From Paracoccus stylophorae (GTDB taxonomy: Bacteria; Pseudomonadota; Alphaproteobacteria; Rhodobacterales; Rhodobacteraceae), in contig NZ_CP067134.1 of NCBI RefSeq assembly GCF_028553765.1, positions 1,779,001-1,843,000 on the forward strand: 64,000 nt of DNA, given 5' to 3'. Below the pieces are notes generated by a model that searched no databases, had not been told where the DNA came from, and worked only from the letters and a program-made list of their open reading frames with translations. Every line of letters starts with the position of its first letter. Position 1 is the first letter of the stretch. The translations under genes and the position numbers were made by a program. Below are positions 47,479 to 58,165 of this stretch, in pieces.

Positions 47479-48426
47479 TTAATCCGCCGTCCCGGTTCCG
47501 GCCTTTGCGGCGGCCACGGGCCGGCTTGCCGCCACCGCCTGGGGCGAGCGCAGGCGGACACGCTTGATGCGGCGGGGATCGGCCTCGACCACCTCGAACT
47601 CGGCGCCCGAATCGTGGCTGATCACCTCGCCGCGCAGCGGGACGCGCCCGGTCAGCATGAAGATCAGCCCGCCGATCGTGTCCACCTCGCTGTCCTCGTC
47701 GTCGCTGGACAGGTTCAGGCCGGTCTCGGCCTCGACATCGCTCAGCGCGGCGCGGGCCTGGATCAGCCACTGGCCGGGCTTTTCGCTGACCCACAACCCG
47801 CCATCGGCCTCGTCGTGTTCGTCCTCGATCTCGCCGATGACCTGTTCGATCAGATCCTCGATCGTGACCAGCCCGTCCACGCCGCCATATTCGTCGATCA
47901 CCAGCGCCATATGCGTGCGCTTCTGCTGCATCTGCTGCAACAGCACGCCGATGGGCATCGAGGGCGGCACGTAAAGCAGCGGCCGCAGCATCGGGCGCAG
48001 CGTGAACTTGCCGCCCTTGCCGAAGCCGTGCTTCAGCGCCAGATCCTTGAGATGGATCAGCCCAAGCGGGCTGTCCAGCGTGCCGCGAAAGACGGGAACG
48101 CGCGAAAACCCGTGTTCGCGGAACATCTCGACCAGATCGTTCAGCGTCACGTTCAGCGGCGCGGCGACGATCTCGACCTTGGGAATGGCCACGTCATCGA
48201 CCCGCATCCGCCGCAGATTGACCATGCCCGGCGCGGGCGAGGCAGGCGGACGGTGGCTGTTGGCCTCTTGCCGCTCCTCCTCGTCCGATCCGGTCAGCGC
48301 ATCGAAGAAGCGCCCGAAAAATCCGCGCGATCCGGGCAGGTCGCGCCCGTCTCCGCCTATTCCGTCGGCGGGGCCGGCGGCGTCGTCGCCAAGGGTGTTG
48401 TCGGGTAATCGGGATTCGGAGTTCAT
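47479..48426 (-). CDS. CorC/HlyC-type CBS-domain protein
   Basis: The 315-residue cytoplasmic protein has two CBS motifs (about 70-200) and a C-terminal CorC_HlyC transporter-associated domain (about 215-295). It lacks the DUF21 membrane part, so it is of the CorC type linked to Mg2+/Co2+ efflux and often encoded after ybeY, as here. It overlaps the ybeY stop (ATGA at 48423-48426). Confidence 0.93.
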   Translation of the reverse strand: MNSESRLPDNTLGDDAAGPADGIGGDGRDLPGSRGFFGRFFDALTGSDEEERQEANSHRPPASPAPGMVNLRRMRVDDVAIPKVEIVAAPLNVTLNDLVEMFREHGFSRVPVFRGTLDSPLGLIHLKDLALKHGFGKGGKFTLRPMLRPLLYVPPSMPIGVLLQQMQQKRTHMALVIDEYGGVDGLVTIEDLIEQVIGEIEDEHDEADGGLWVSEKPGQWLIQARAALSDVEAETGLNLSSDDEDSEVDTIGGLIFMLTGRVPLRGEVISHDSGAEFEVVEADPRRIKRVRLRSPQAVAASRPVAAAKAGTGTAD

Positions 48427-48938
48427 CGGACCTTCTCGTGATAGGGGTCGGGCGCGTGATAGGGGTCGGGAATATCCAGCGTTTGCAGGATCGAACGCTC
48501 GACCGTCTCCATGGTTTCGGCGTCCGCGTCGTCAAGGTGATCGTAGCCCAGCAGATGCAGCGTTGCATGCACCAGCAGATGGGTCACGTGATCGGCAAGG
48601 AGCTTGTCCTGCGCGCGCGCCTCGGCGGCGCAGGTGTCGAAGGCGATGGCGATATCGCCCAGCTCATCCTGATCGGGCAGATCGGGGCGCGCGCCCGGTT
48701 CGTGCGGCACATGCTCGACCGCGGGCCAGGACAGCACGTTCGTCGCCTGCGGCTTGCCGCGGAAATCGGCATTCAGCGCGGCGATGCGGGCATCGTCGCA
48801 GCCCATCACCACCACGTCGCCGCCGATTCCGTGCCAGCCAAGCGCGGCGGCGACGGCCCGTTCAGCCAGCGCCGGAAGGCCGGCGGTCTGCCATCGGTCG
48901 TCCTCGATCACGCAGTCGGTTTCGGTCTCGTCAGGCAT
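48423..48938 (-). CDS. ybeY: endoribonuclease YbeY (16S rRNA maturation)
   Basis: This zinc-dependent single-strand endoribonuclease is involved in 16S rRNA 3' processing and ribosome quality control. The metal motif HATLHLLGYDH (HxxxHxxxxxH) lies near residues 127-137 of 171. Start ATG 48938 overlaps the phoH stop by eight bases; longer upstream frames lie inside phoH. Confidence 0.95.
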   Translation of the reverse strand: MPDETETDCVIEDDRWQTAGLPALAERAVAAALGWHGIGGDVVVMGCDDARIAALNADFRGKPQATNVLSWPAVEHVPHEPGARPDLPDQDELGDIAIAFDTCAAEARAQDKLLADHVTHLLVHATLHLLGYDHLDDADAETMETVERSILQTLDIPDPYHAPDPYHEKVR

Positions 48939-50031
48939 TGTCTCGTCGCATCGGCCGCCTTGGCACATACTGCCCGCGCGTCCCGTCGGTGTCGCCGCGC
49001 GCCATCGCCGCGGCATCGTCGGCGTCATAGGCGTCGATGATCCGCGCCACAAGCGCGTGCCGCACGACATCCCTGGCGGTGAAATAGTTGAACGTGATCC
49101 CCTTGACGCCATCGAGGATCCGTTCCGCATCGACCAGCCCCGACGCCATGCCGCGCGGCAGGTCGATCTGGCTGCGATCGCCGGTCACCACCATGCGCGA
49201 ACCTTCGCCCAGGCGGGTCAGGAACATCTTCATCTGCATCTGCGTGGCGTTCTGCGCCTCGTCCAGCACCACGAAGGCATTCGACAGGGTGCGGCCGCGC
49301 ATGAAGGCCAGCGGCGCGATCTCGATCCGCTTTTCCTCGATCAGCTTCTGCAATTGCTTTCCGGGCAGGAAATCGTTCAGCGCGTCGTAAAGCGGCTGCA
49401 TGTAGGGGTCGATCTTTTCCTTCATGTCGCCGGGCAGAAAGCCCAGACGCTCGCCCGCCTCGACCGCAGGGCGCGACAGGATGATGCGGTCCACCTGCCC
49501 GTTGATCAGCATGGTGACGCCGACCGCGACGGCGAGATAGGTCTTGCCGGTGCCGGCCGGGCCGATCCCGAAGGCCAGCTCATGTTCGAACAGCGCGCGC
49601 ACATAGGCTTTCTGCGCATCCGTGCGCGGCTCCACCGATTTCTTGCGGGTGCGTAACTCATAGCTGCCGGCGCTGAACATCTCGATCTGTTCGGCCGGGG
49701 TGGTGTCGGCCGTGTGCTCGACCCCCATGCGCAACCCCGCCTCGACCTCGGGCAGGCCCACCGCCTTGCCCTGTTCCAGCCGCGCATAGAGACCGCGCAG
49801 CAACTGCGCCGCCTCGGCCTGCGCTTCGGGGTCGCCGACCACCGCCAGCTGGTTGCCGCGGCGCAGGATATGGATGCCAAGCGCCTCCTCGATCCGCGCA
49901 AGGTGCCGGTCATTGGCGCCGCACAGATCGATCAGCAGGCGGTTGTCGGGAAATTCCAGCAGGGTTTCGGCGGGATGGGTCGCGACGGGGGGCGTTGGGG
50001 TCAGGCCCAAATTGTTCTCCAGCTCAGTCAT
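48931..50031 (-). CDS. PhoH-family ATPase
   Basis: The 366-residue PhoH-like ATPase has Walker A GPAGTGKTY (near residue 155) and Walker B VVLDEAQN, with a KH-like N-terminal region. PhoH-like genes almost always neighbour ybeY and are linked to RNA metabolism. The set phoH-ybeY-corC is tightly overlapped here. Confidence 0.94.
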   Translation of the reverse strand: MTELENNLGLTPTPPVATHPAETLLEFPDNRLLIDLCGANDRHLARIEEALGIHILRRGNQLAVVGDPEAQAEAAQLLRGLYARLEQGKAVGLPEVEAGLRMGVEHTADTTPAEQIEMFSAGSYELRTRKKSVEPRTDAQKAYVRALFEHELAFGIGPAGTGKTYLAVAVGVTMLINGQVDRIILSRPAVEAGERLGFLPGDMKEKIDPYMQPLYDALNDFLPGKQLQKLIEEKRIEIAPLAFMRGRTLSNAFVVLDEAQNATQMQMKMFLTRLGEGSRMVVTGDRSQIDLPRGMASGLVDAERILDGVKGITFNYFTARDVVRHALVARIIDAYDADDAAAMARGDTDGTRGQYVPRRPMRRDNA

Positions 50032-50127
50032 CTGTCCTTATGGTGGCAATCCGAAGGGATTCGCACAAGGTCATGTCCGCAGTTTGTGCTGCATACCGGC
50101 CATTCCCTGCGCACACCTTGCGCCAGA

Positions 50128-50892
50128 TCAATCCGGCGCGCCGGGCGCAGCGCCCTGTTGCTGGCGACGGTCCGGCACCCGGCCCAGAAACGCGGCCATG
50201 GGGGCGGCATCCTGCATCGCCTCGGTCGTCCCCTGCCAGCGGATGCGACCGTCCTGCAACAGCGCCACCCGGTCCCCGACCGCGCGGACCGAATCCATGT
50301 CGTGCGTGATCGTGATCGCGGTCGCGCCGGTTTCGCGCACGATGCCGCGGATCAGGTCGTCGATGCGGCGTGCGCGGATCGGGTCCAGCCCGGTCGTCGG
50401 CTCGTCGAAGAAGATCACCGCCGGATCGTCGGCGATGGCGCGCGCCAGACCGACGCGCCGGGCCATGCCCCCCGACAGCTGCGCCGGCATCAGATCGGCG
50501 GTCTCGGGCGCAAGGCCGACCCGCGCCAGCTTGTCCACGGCAATCGCGCGGGCGCGGCCATCGGGCATCCGCTGACGCAGGCGAAAGGCGACGTTCTGCC
50601 AGACGCTGAGGCTGTCGAACAGCGCCCCGCCCTGAAACAGCATCCCGAAACCGCGCAGGAATCCCGGCCGCGTCGTGCGGTCCAGCGGCCGGCCCTGCCA
50701 CAGCACCTGTCCCGCATCGGGCGCGATCAGGCCCAAGATGCACTTCAGCAGCACCGATTTGCCGGTGCCCGACTGCCCGATCACGCACAGGCTTTCGCCC
50801 TGCGCCACGCTCAGATCGACACCGGCCAGCACCTGTGTGGGGCCGAAGGATCTGGTCAGGCCGCGCGTCTCGATCATGCCGGACCCGATCAT
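50128..50892 (-). CDS. mlaF: ABC transporter ATPase, MlaF type
   Basis: This 254-residue ATPase of a lipid-trafficking ABC transporter has Walker A GQSGTGKS, signature LSGGMARR, and Walker B VIFFDEPTTGLDP. Starting at ATG 50892 overlaps the permease stop (ATGA); ATG 50877 (MIETRGL) is also possible. It is paired with the MlaE permease. No mlaD/mlaC gene is adjacent, so the periplasmic partners must lie elsewhere. Confidence 0.92.
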   Translation of the reverse strand: MIGSGMIETRGLTRSFGPTQVLAGVDLSVAQGESLCVIGQSGTGKSVLLKCILGLIAPDAGQVLWQGRPLDRTTRPGFLRGFGMLFQGGALFDSLSVWQNVAFRLRQRMPDGRARAIAVDKLARVGLAPETADLMPAQLSGGMARRVGLARAIADDPAVIFFDEPTTGLDPIRARRIDDLIRGIVRETGATAITITHDMDSVRAVGDRVALLQDGRIRWQGTTEAMQDAAPMAAFLGRVPDRRQQQGAAPGAPD

Positions 50893-51653
50893 TCGAAAAA
50901 CAGCCCGGTCAGGACGAAATTCGCGGCCAGGATGGCCACGGCGGCGGCCACGACGGCGGATTTGGTGGCCCGTCCCACGCCCTCGGCGCCGCGTCCGGAT
51001 CGCATCCCGAACCAGCATCCGGCGACCGTCACGATCAGCCCGAACGCCGCGCCCTTGATCAGCCCCGAGATCACGTCCCAGCTTTCAAGATAGGCGCGGC
51101 TGTTGGCCAGATACGCGGCCGAGTTGAACCCCAGAGAGTTGGTGCCCACCAGCCAGCCGCCCATGATCCCGATGATGTCGCCCACCCCCACCAGAATCGG
51201 CACGGTCAGCAGCCCGGCCCACAGGCGCGGCGTGACCAGCCAGCGCATCGGATCGGTGGACAGGGTGACAAGCGCGTCGATCTGTTCGGTCACGCGCATC
51301 GTCCCGATCTCGGCGGCGATGGAACTGGCGACGCGCGCGGCCACCATCAACCCGCCCAGCACCGGCCCAAGCTCTCGCACCATGCCGATGGCGACGATGG
51401 CGGGCACCACGTCGCTGGCCTGAAACCGCGCGCCGCCGGAATGGATCTGCAAGGCCAGCGCCGCGCCGGTGAACAGCGCCGTCAGCCCCACCACCGGCAG
51501 CGACAGCCAGCCGATCTGCACAAGCTGCGTGGCGAACGCACCGGGATAGAACGGCCGCAGCCGGAACAGCCCGCGCAGCGTGAACAGCGCCACCGCCCCC
51601 GTCGCGCGCAGCGCGTGCAGCGCGACGCGGCCGATCCGGCGGACAAACGTCAC
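50889..51653 (-). CDS. mlaE: MlaE-family ABC transporter permease
   Basis: The 254-residue permease has about five helices and the MlaE signature RELGPVLGGLMVAARVASSIAAEIGTM. It works with MlaF in phospholipid transport between the two membranes. The start is GTG 51653, overlapping the alr stop (GTGA). Confidence 0.93.
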   Translation of the reverse strand: MTFVRRIGRVALHALRATGAVALFTLRGLFRLRPFYPGAFATQLVQIGWLSLPVVGLTALFTGAALALQIHSGGARFQASDVVPAIVAIGMVRELGPVLGGLMVAARVASSIAAEIGTMRVTEQIDALVTLSTDPMRWLVTPRLWAGLLTVPILVGVGDIIGIMGGWLVGTNSLGFNSAAYLANSRAYLESWDVISGLIKGAAFGLIVTVAGCWFGMRSGRGAEGVGRATKSAVVAAAVAILAANFVLTGLFFE

Positions 51654-52666
51654 AGATAGGACCGTTCATAGCGCTGGCGCAGCGCCGTCAGGATCTCGTA
51701 TCCGATGGTGCCGGCATGATCGGCCAGCCTGTCGATCGGCTGTTCGGGACAGATCAGGTCCAGATGATCGGGCACCTCTGGCAGATCGGTGACATCGGCG
51801 GTGATCAGGTCCATCGACACCCGCCCGACGATGGGACAGGCCACGCCACCGGCGTAAAGACTGGCCCCGCTGGACGACAGCGCCCGCAGGATGCCGTCGG
51901 CATAGCCCGCAGCGACAGTCGCGATCCGGCCGGGCCGAGGGGCGGTCCAGGTCGCGCCGTATCCGACGAATTCGCCCGCAGCGACCGGGCGCGTCTGGAT
52001 CACCGGCAGCGACAGGCGCACGACCGGGCTTGCATCGGCAAAGGGCAGGCCGCCGTAAAGACCGATGCCGGGCCGCACCAGATCGAAATGATATTCCGGC
52101 CCCAGCAGAATCCCCCCCGTCGCGGCCAGCGACAGGGGCACGTCCACGCCCTGGGTCATGTCGCGAAAGGCGCGCAGCTGCGCGGCATTGGCGGGGTGGC
52201 CGGGCTCGTCCGCGCAGGCCAGATGCGACATGATGAAATCGGGTTTTGCGGCCAGCGCCTCATCGCGCAGGCCGGCCCATTCGGCCGCCTCCATCCCCAG
52301 GCGGTTCATGCCGCTGTCCAGCTGGATCGCAAAGCGCCTGCCGGGGCGCATGGTGCGGTCGCGAAAGAACTGCTCGGCGCTGTTCAGCACCGGGACCAGC
52401 CCGTCCAGATCCGCCCCCTCCATGTGGCCGGACAGCACGTTGATCGTCGCGTCGTCGGGCAGGTGCGGGCGGATCGCCCTGCCCTCCTTGGCCAGCGCCA
52501 CGAAGAAGTCGCGCGCGCCGGCCCGATACAGCGCCGGCACGATCCGCGCCGCGCCGCAGCCATAGCCGTCGGCCTTGACCACCGCCGCCGTGCGTGCCCC
52601 CGGCGCCCTGGCCGCCAGCGCCTTCCAGTTGGCCACGATGGCCGATATGTCGATCTGCAATCCCAT
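51650..52666 (-). CDS. alr: alanine racemase
   Basis: This PLP enzyme makes D-alanine for peptidoglycan. The PLP lysine is in AVVKADGYGCG (near residue 31) and the catalytic tyrosine region in VGYGATW. 338 residues is slightly short but complete. ATG 52666 is chosen at the family N-terminus. It is divergent from pccB over a 175-base region holding TTTGCAAA motifs. Confidence 0.95.
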   Translation of the reverse strand: MGLQIDISAIVANWKALAARAPGARTAAVVKADGYGCGAARIVPALYRAGARDFFVALAKEGRAIRPHLPDDATINVLSGHMEGADLDGLVPVLNSAEQFFRDRTMRPGRRFAIQLDSGMNRLGMEAAEWAGLRDEALAAKPDFIMSHLACADEPGHPANAAQLRAFRDMTQGVDVPLSLAATGGILLGPEYHFDLVRPGIGLYGGLPFADASPVVRLSLPVIQTRPVAAGEFVGYGATWTAPRPGRIATVAAGYADGILRALSSSGASLYAGGVACPIVGRVSMDLITADVTDLPEVPDHLDLICPEQPIDRLADHAGTIGYEILTALRQRYERSYL

Positions 52667-52731
52667 ATCCGCTGGCTTGCCCGCGCCCTTGCGCAAGGTC
52701 AAGGGGCATCGACCGCGGCCGCCTTCGCAGA

Positions 52732-52771
52732 TTTGCAGTTTGCCCGCGCAGCCGGTCGCATAGTTTGCAAA
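52732..52771. promoter_or_regulatory. TTTGCAAA operator region before pccB (PccR/ScfR-like)
   Basis: An exact TTTGCAAA lies at 52764-52771, with TTTGC half-sites at 52732 and 52739. PccR, a short-chain fatty acyl-CoA regulator of Rhodobacter sphaeroides, uses TTTGCAAA repeats to control propionyl-CoA carboxylase. The full double palindrome is not present. Confidence 0.5.
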
Positions 52772-52841
52772 TTTTCCCGTTTTGTCTTTTCCGTCCCCGC
52801 AACCCAAGCTAACTTGCCGCAACCCAACCCGGAGGCCTGCG

Positions 52842-54374
52842 ATGAAGGACATTCTGCAAGAGCTTGAGCGTCGTCGCGACGAAGCCCGTCTGGGCGGCGG
52901 CCAGCGCCGGATCGACGCCCAGCACAAGCGCGGCAAGCTGACCGCGCGCGAACGGCTCGATCTGCTGCTGGACGAGGGCAGCTTCGAGGAATTCGACATG
53001 TTCGTCGCCCATCGCAGCACCGATTTCGGGATGGAGCAGGAACGCCCCTATGGCGACGGGGTGGTGACCGGCTGGGGCACGATCAACGGCCGCATGGTCT
53101 ATGTCTTTTCGCAGGATTTCACCGTCTTCGGCGGATCGCTGTCCGAAACCCACGCCCAGAAGATCTGCAAGATCATGGACATGGCGATGCAGAACGGGGC
53201 GCCGGTGATCGGGCTGAACGATTCGGGCGGCGCGCGCATCCAGGAAGGCGTGGCCAGCCTTGCCGGCTATGCCGACGTGTTCCAGCGCAACATCATGGCC
53301 TCGGGCGTGATCCCGCAGATCAGCGTCATCATGGGCCCCTGCGCGGGCGGCGCGGTCTATTCGCCCGCCATGACCGACTTCATCTTCATGGTGAAGGACA
53401 CCAGCTATATGTTCGTGACCGGCCCCGACGTGGTGAAGACCGTCACCAACGAGGTCGTGACCGCCGAACAGCTGGGCGGTGCATCGACCCATACCCGCAA
53501 ATCCTCGGTCGCGGATGGCGCGTTCGAGGACGATGTGGAAACCCTGTCCGAGATTCGCCGGCTGTTCGATTTCCTGCCGATGAACAATCGCGGCACCGTG
53601 CCGGTCCGCCCGTTCTTCGACGATCCCCGCCGGATCGAGGACAGTCTGGACACGCTGATCCCCGACAACCCGAACCAGCCCTATGACATGAAAGAGCTGA
53701 TCGTGAAGGTCGCGGACGAAGGCGATTTCTATGAGATCCAGAAGGATTTCGCCGGCAACATCCTGACCGGCTTCATCCGGCTGGAAGGGCGCACCGTGGG
53801 CGTCGTCGCCAACCAGCCGATGGTGCTGGCCGGTTGTCTGGACATCGACAGTTCGCGCAAGGCCGCGCGCTTCGTGCGGTTCTGCGACGCGTTCGAGATT
53901 CCGATCCTGACCTTCGTCGATGTGCCGGGCTTTCTGCCGGGAACGGGTCAGGAATACGGTGGCGTCATCAAGCACGGCGCGAAACTGCTGTTCGCCTATG
54001 GCGAGGCGACGGTGCCGAAGGTCACCGTCATCACCCGCAAGGCCTATGGCGGGGCCTATGACGTCATGGCGTCCAAGCATCTGCGCGGCGATTTCAACTA
54101 TGCCTGGCCCACGGCCGAGATCGCGGTGATGGGCGCCAAGGGCGCGGTCGAGATCCTGTATCGCAGCGAACTGGGCGACGCGGGCAAGATCGCCGCGCGC
54201 ACCAGCGATTACGAGGATCGTTTCGCCAATCCGTTCGTCGCCGCCGAAAAGGGCTTCATCGACGAGGTGATCCAGCCGCATTCGACCCGGCTGCGCGTGA
54301 CCCGCGCCTTTGCCAGCCTGCGCAACAAGAAGCTGGCGAACCCGTGGAAGAAACACGACAACATCCCCCTGTAA
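52842..54374 (+). CDS. pccB: propionyl-CoA carboxylase beta subunit (carboxyltransferase)
   Basis: This 510-residue biotin-dependent carboxyltransferase moves CO2 from carboxybiotin to propionyl-CoA, giving methylmalonyl-CoA. Crotonase-like halves are visible, with oxyanion-hole glycines in [11 protein letters not shown] and [11 protein letters not shown] and in the second half in [13 protein letters not shown] and [13 protein letters not shown]. Start ATG 52842 has GGAGG upstream. It heads the propionyl-CoA to succinyl-CoA gene set in this region. Confidence 0.97.
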   Translation: MKDILQELERRRDEARLGGGQRRIDAQHKRGKLTARERLDLLLDEGSFEEFDMFVAHRSTDFGMEQERPYGDGVVTGWGTINGRMVYVFSQDFTVFGGSLSETHAQKICKIMDMAMQNGAPVIGLNDSGGARIQEGVASLAGYADVFQRNIMASGVIPQISVIMGPCAGGAVYSPAMTDFIFMVKDTSYMFVTGPDVVKTVTNEVVTAEQLGGASTHTRKSSVADGAFEDDVETLSEIRRLFDFLPMNNRGTVPVRPFFDDPRRIEDSLDTLIPDNPNQPYDMKELIVKVADEGDFYEIQKDFAGNILTGFIRLEGRTVGVVANQPMVLAGCLDIDSSRKAARFVRFCDAFEIPILTFVDVPGFLPGTGQEYGGVIKHGAKLLFAYGEATVPKVTVITRKAYGGAYDVMASKHLRGDFNYAWPTAEIAVMGAKGAVEILYRSELGDAGKIAARTSDYEDRFANPFVAAEKGFIDEVIQPHSTRLRVTRAFASLRNKKLANPWKKHDNIPL

Positions 54375-54502
54375 GCCGCGGATTTCCATGACGATGCAAT
54401 TTCGCGTGAATGATGCAGCACCGCCACAGAGCGGCAAGGTTGTGCCGATGCCCCTGCCCTGTGGCTGTCTGCTGCAGGTTTCGGCGGCTATCATCGCGGG
54501 CA

Positions 54503-54526
54503 GGCCGGCGCATCAAGACGCCGGCC
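54503..54526 (+). other. strong hairpin between pccB and the small lipoprotein gene
   Basis: GGCCGGCG/CGCCGGCC with an 8-base loop lies 129 bases after pccB and is followed by another GC palindrome near 54541-54556. There is no U-run. It may protect the pccB mRNA 3' end or attenuate read-through. Confidence 0.35.
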
Positions 54527-54578
54527 CGAACCCGAGCAGCCGGGCGCCGCGGCGCCCGCATTACAGGAGCACGTCATC

Positions 54579-54725
54579 ATGTCGAAGAAGATCATCCTCG
54601 GCCTCGTTCTGGTTTCGGCTTTCGCCGCCTGTCAGCGGCCCGAACCCCAGGTCGATGTCTATACCCCGACCGCAAACCCGGTCACGACCGAGCCTGTCTA
54701 TCAGGGCAAATACGGCGCCAACTGA
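54579..54725 (+). CDS. small lipoprotein (48 aa)
   Basis: The reading frame has AGGAG 9 bases before ATG 54579. It encodes a basic N-terminus (MSKK), a hydrophobic stretch and a lipobox-like FAAC with Cys18, then a Pro/Thr-rich mature part of about 30 residues ending in YGAN. It is probably anchored to a membrane facing the periplasm. It lies between pccB and an unknown gene. No family is recognised. Confidence 0.7.
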   Translation: MSKKIILGLVLVSAFAACQRPEPQVDVYTPTANPVTTEPVYQGKYGAN

Positions 54726-54824
54726 GGCAAGGGACAGCGCGCGCGGGCGGCAGGGCTGCCCGCGCGGACCCCGCGCATCCGTCGCCACGCGCGCGATTGC
54801 CACGCGCGCGATCCGGGGGGCGAC

Positions 54825-55235
54825 ATGCTGAAACATCGCGGCTTTCCCGGTCGCCTTCCCGGCACCGATTTCCAGTTCGTCATCCGGCGCGAGAACAAGA
54901 AGGGCGCGACGCCCATCACGCGGCGCGAGCGTTTCCGCGACCGCAGGCCCGCCGACCGGCGCGCCGATGCGGGGTTCCTGGCCGCGCTGATCCAGCATTT
55001 CGGCGACGCCCCGTTCGAGCGCGGCAATCTGGACGCCGGCCGGCTGTCCTGGCTGATCGGCCGCGAGGTCAGGGCGGTGGGACCGTTCGACCCGACCGAT
55101 TATGCCCAGTTGCTGCAGATCGACATGGCCGCCGCCGAAGCCTCGTTCCCCGAAATCTTCGCCGCCGGCGCGCAGCCGGGCGGCGCGGACGACGACGGGG
55201 ACGACGACCGGGGCGACGACGGAGAGGAGCGGTGA
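54825..55235 (+). CDS. hypothetical protein in the pcc locus
   Basis: The 136-residue protein has a very basic N-terminal half (DFQFVIRRENKKGATPITRRERFRDRR), a hydrophobic/amphipathic middle, and a strongly acidic Asp/Gly-rich tail. It is cytoplasmic by composition. GGGGGGCG precedes ATG 54825. I recognise no domain. Its place between pccB and pccA suggests a link to propionyl-CoA carboxylase, but nothing in the sequence shows the task. Confidence 0.65.
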   Translation: MLKHRGFPGRLPGTDFQFVIRRENKKGATPITRRERFRDRRPADRRADAGFLAALIQHFGDAPFERGNLDAGRLSWLIGREVRAVGPFDPTDYAQLLQIDMAAAEASFPEIFAAGAQPGGADDDGDDDRGDDGEER

Positions 55236-55280
55236 TGCGCGAATTGCCGCTAGGCCGGTCCGGGTCACACCCATGTCAGT

Positions 55281-55308
55281 TTGACTACGCGCACGGCTGT
55301 GCGATATT
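55281..55308 (+). promoter_or_regulatory. predicted sigma-70 promoter for the lipoprotein genes
   Basis: TTGACT (55281-55286) and GATATT (55303-55308) are spaced by 16 bases, about 55 bases upstream of the first glycine-zipper lipoprotein start. Confidence 0.45.
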
Positions 55309-55362
55309 GCCGTGGCTTCATCCACCGGCCCGCGAAAGGGCCCTTAATACAGGCAAGACACC

Positions 55363-55608
55363 ATGCAGATTTCGCTTTTCACCCGGATCGGCGCCAGCGC
55401 CGCTCTTCTTCTGGCGGTCGCCGCCTGCGATCAGGGCTATGGCACCGGAACCGGCCTGTCGCCGGACGCGCAGCGCGCCGCGGGCGGTGCGGTTGCGGGC
55501 GCCGTCATCGCCAAGGCCCTTGACGAGGATATCGCGACCGGCGCGGCCCTGGGCGGCGCGGCCGGCGCATTGTGCGACGACGCGGGCGTCTGCCAGCGTC
55601 GCTACTGA
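55363..55608 (+). CDS. glycine-zipper lipoprotein, paralog 1
   Basis: The 81-residue protein has a signal peptide with lipobox AVAAC (Cys22). A Gly/Ala-rich zipper (AGGAVAGAVIAKAL, and GAALGGAAGAL) resembling membrane-inserting glycine-zipper outer-membrane lipoproteins follows, with a C-terminal CDDAGVCQ motif holding two cysteines. It is a paralog of the next gene, sharing the GAL-CDD-CQ ending. Confidence 0.8.
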   Translation: MQISLFTRIGASAALLLAVAACDQGYGTGTGLSPDAQRAAGGAVAGAVIAKALDEDIATGAALGGAAGALCDDAGVCQRRY

Positions 55609-55683
55609 TCACGACATTCCGGTCGAACCGGTCCGTGCGCCTGCGCATCGCGATGCGGCGACCGAAGGAAAAGGAATAACTCC

Positions 55684-55905
55684 ATGTCCAAGCTTATTGC
55701 GATTGCCGCACTTGTCGGCGCCACTGCCGTGGCCGGTTGCACCCAGGGGATCAACCCGACCGATGTCGACCGCGCCGCGATCGGCGCCGCCACCGGCGCC
55801 GTCATCGGCAAGGTGGGCGGCAAGAAGGAAAGCGATATCTATAAATACGCGGCGGTCGGTGCGGCCGGCGGCGCGCTGTGCGACGACGTGCGGCTGTGCC
55901 AGTGA
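55684..55905 (+). CDS. glycine-zipper lipoprotein, paralog 2
   Basis: The 73-residue protein has a signal peptide with lipobox AVAGC (Cys19), a glycine zipper (AIGAATGAVIGKVGG) and a CDDVRLCQ end like its upstream paralog. AAGGAAAAGGAA precedes ATG 55684. A strong terminator follows. The pair probably arose by tandem duplication. They are likely outer-membrane or periplasmic; the function is unknown. Confidence 0.8.
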   Translation: MSKLIAIAALVGATAVAGCTQGINPTDVDRAAIGAATGAVIGKVGGKKESDIYKYAAVGAAGGALCDDVRLCQ

Positions 55906-55948
55906 TATCCTGACCGGCGCGCAGACCGCGCGTTCCGAAACCTTTGCA

Positions 55949-55983
55949 GCCGTCCGGGACCTTGCGGTCGCGGGCGGCTTTTT
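55949..55983 (+). terminator. Rho-independent terminator after the lipoprotein pair
   Basis: A 13-base-arm stem (one T·G pair and one mismatch) with a TTGC loop is followed by TTTTTC. It separates the lipoproteins from pccA, which starts 28 bases later. Confidence 0.85.
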
Positions 55984-56010
55984 CGTGTCTGCTGACCGGG
56001 GGTGCCCTGC

Positions 56011-58059
<2,049 letters not shown>

Positions 58060-58165
58060 GGCCGCGTCCGGGCCGCACGCAGGAGCGGACGACACGCAGG
58101 ACCGGCGCCGCATAAGGCGGGCGGCGGTGCCGGTGCCGCAACAGAAGGGAAAGGGGTGCAGGCAG

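Noticed and set aside
54541..54812. GC-rich palindromes and a tandem GCCACGCGCGCGAT repeat between pccB and the next genes, considered as terminators or mobile-element ends
   Set aside because: No U-runs follow the stems and the direct repeat has only two short copies; low-complexity GC sequence explains it.
55363..55905. Toxin-antitoxin pair
   Set aside because: Both small proteins carry lipoprotein signals and glycine zippers and are paralogs of each other, not a toxin with an antitoxin.
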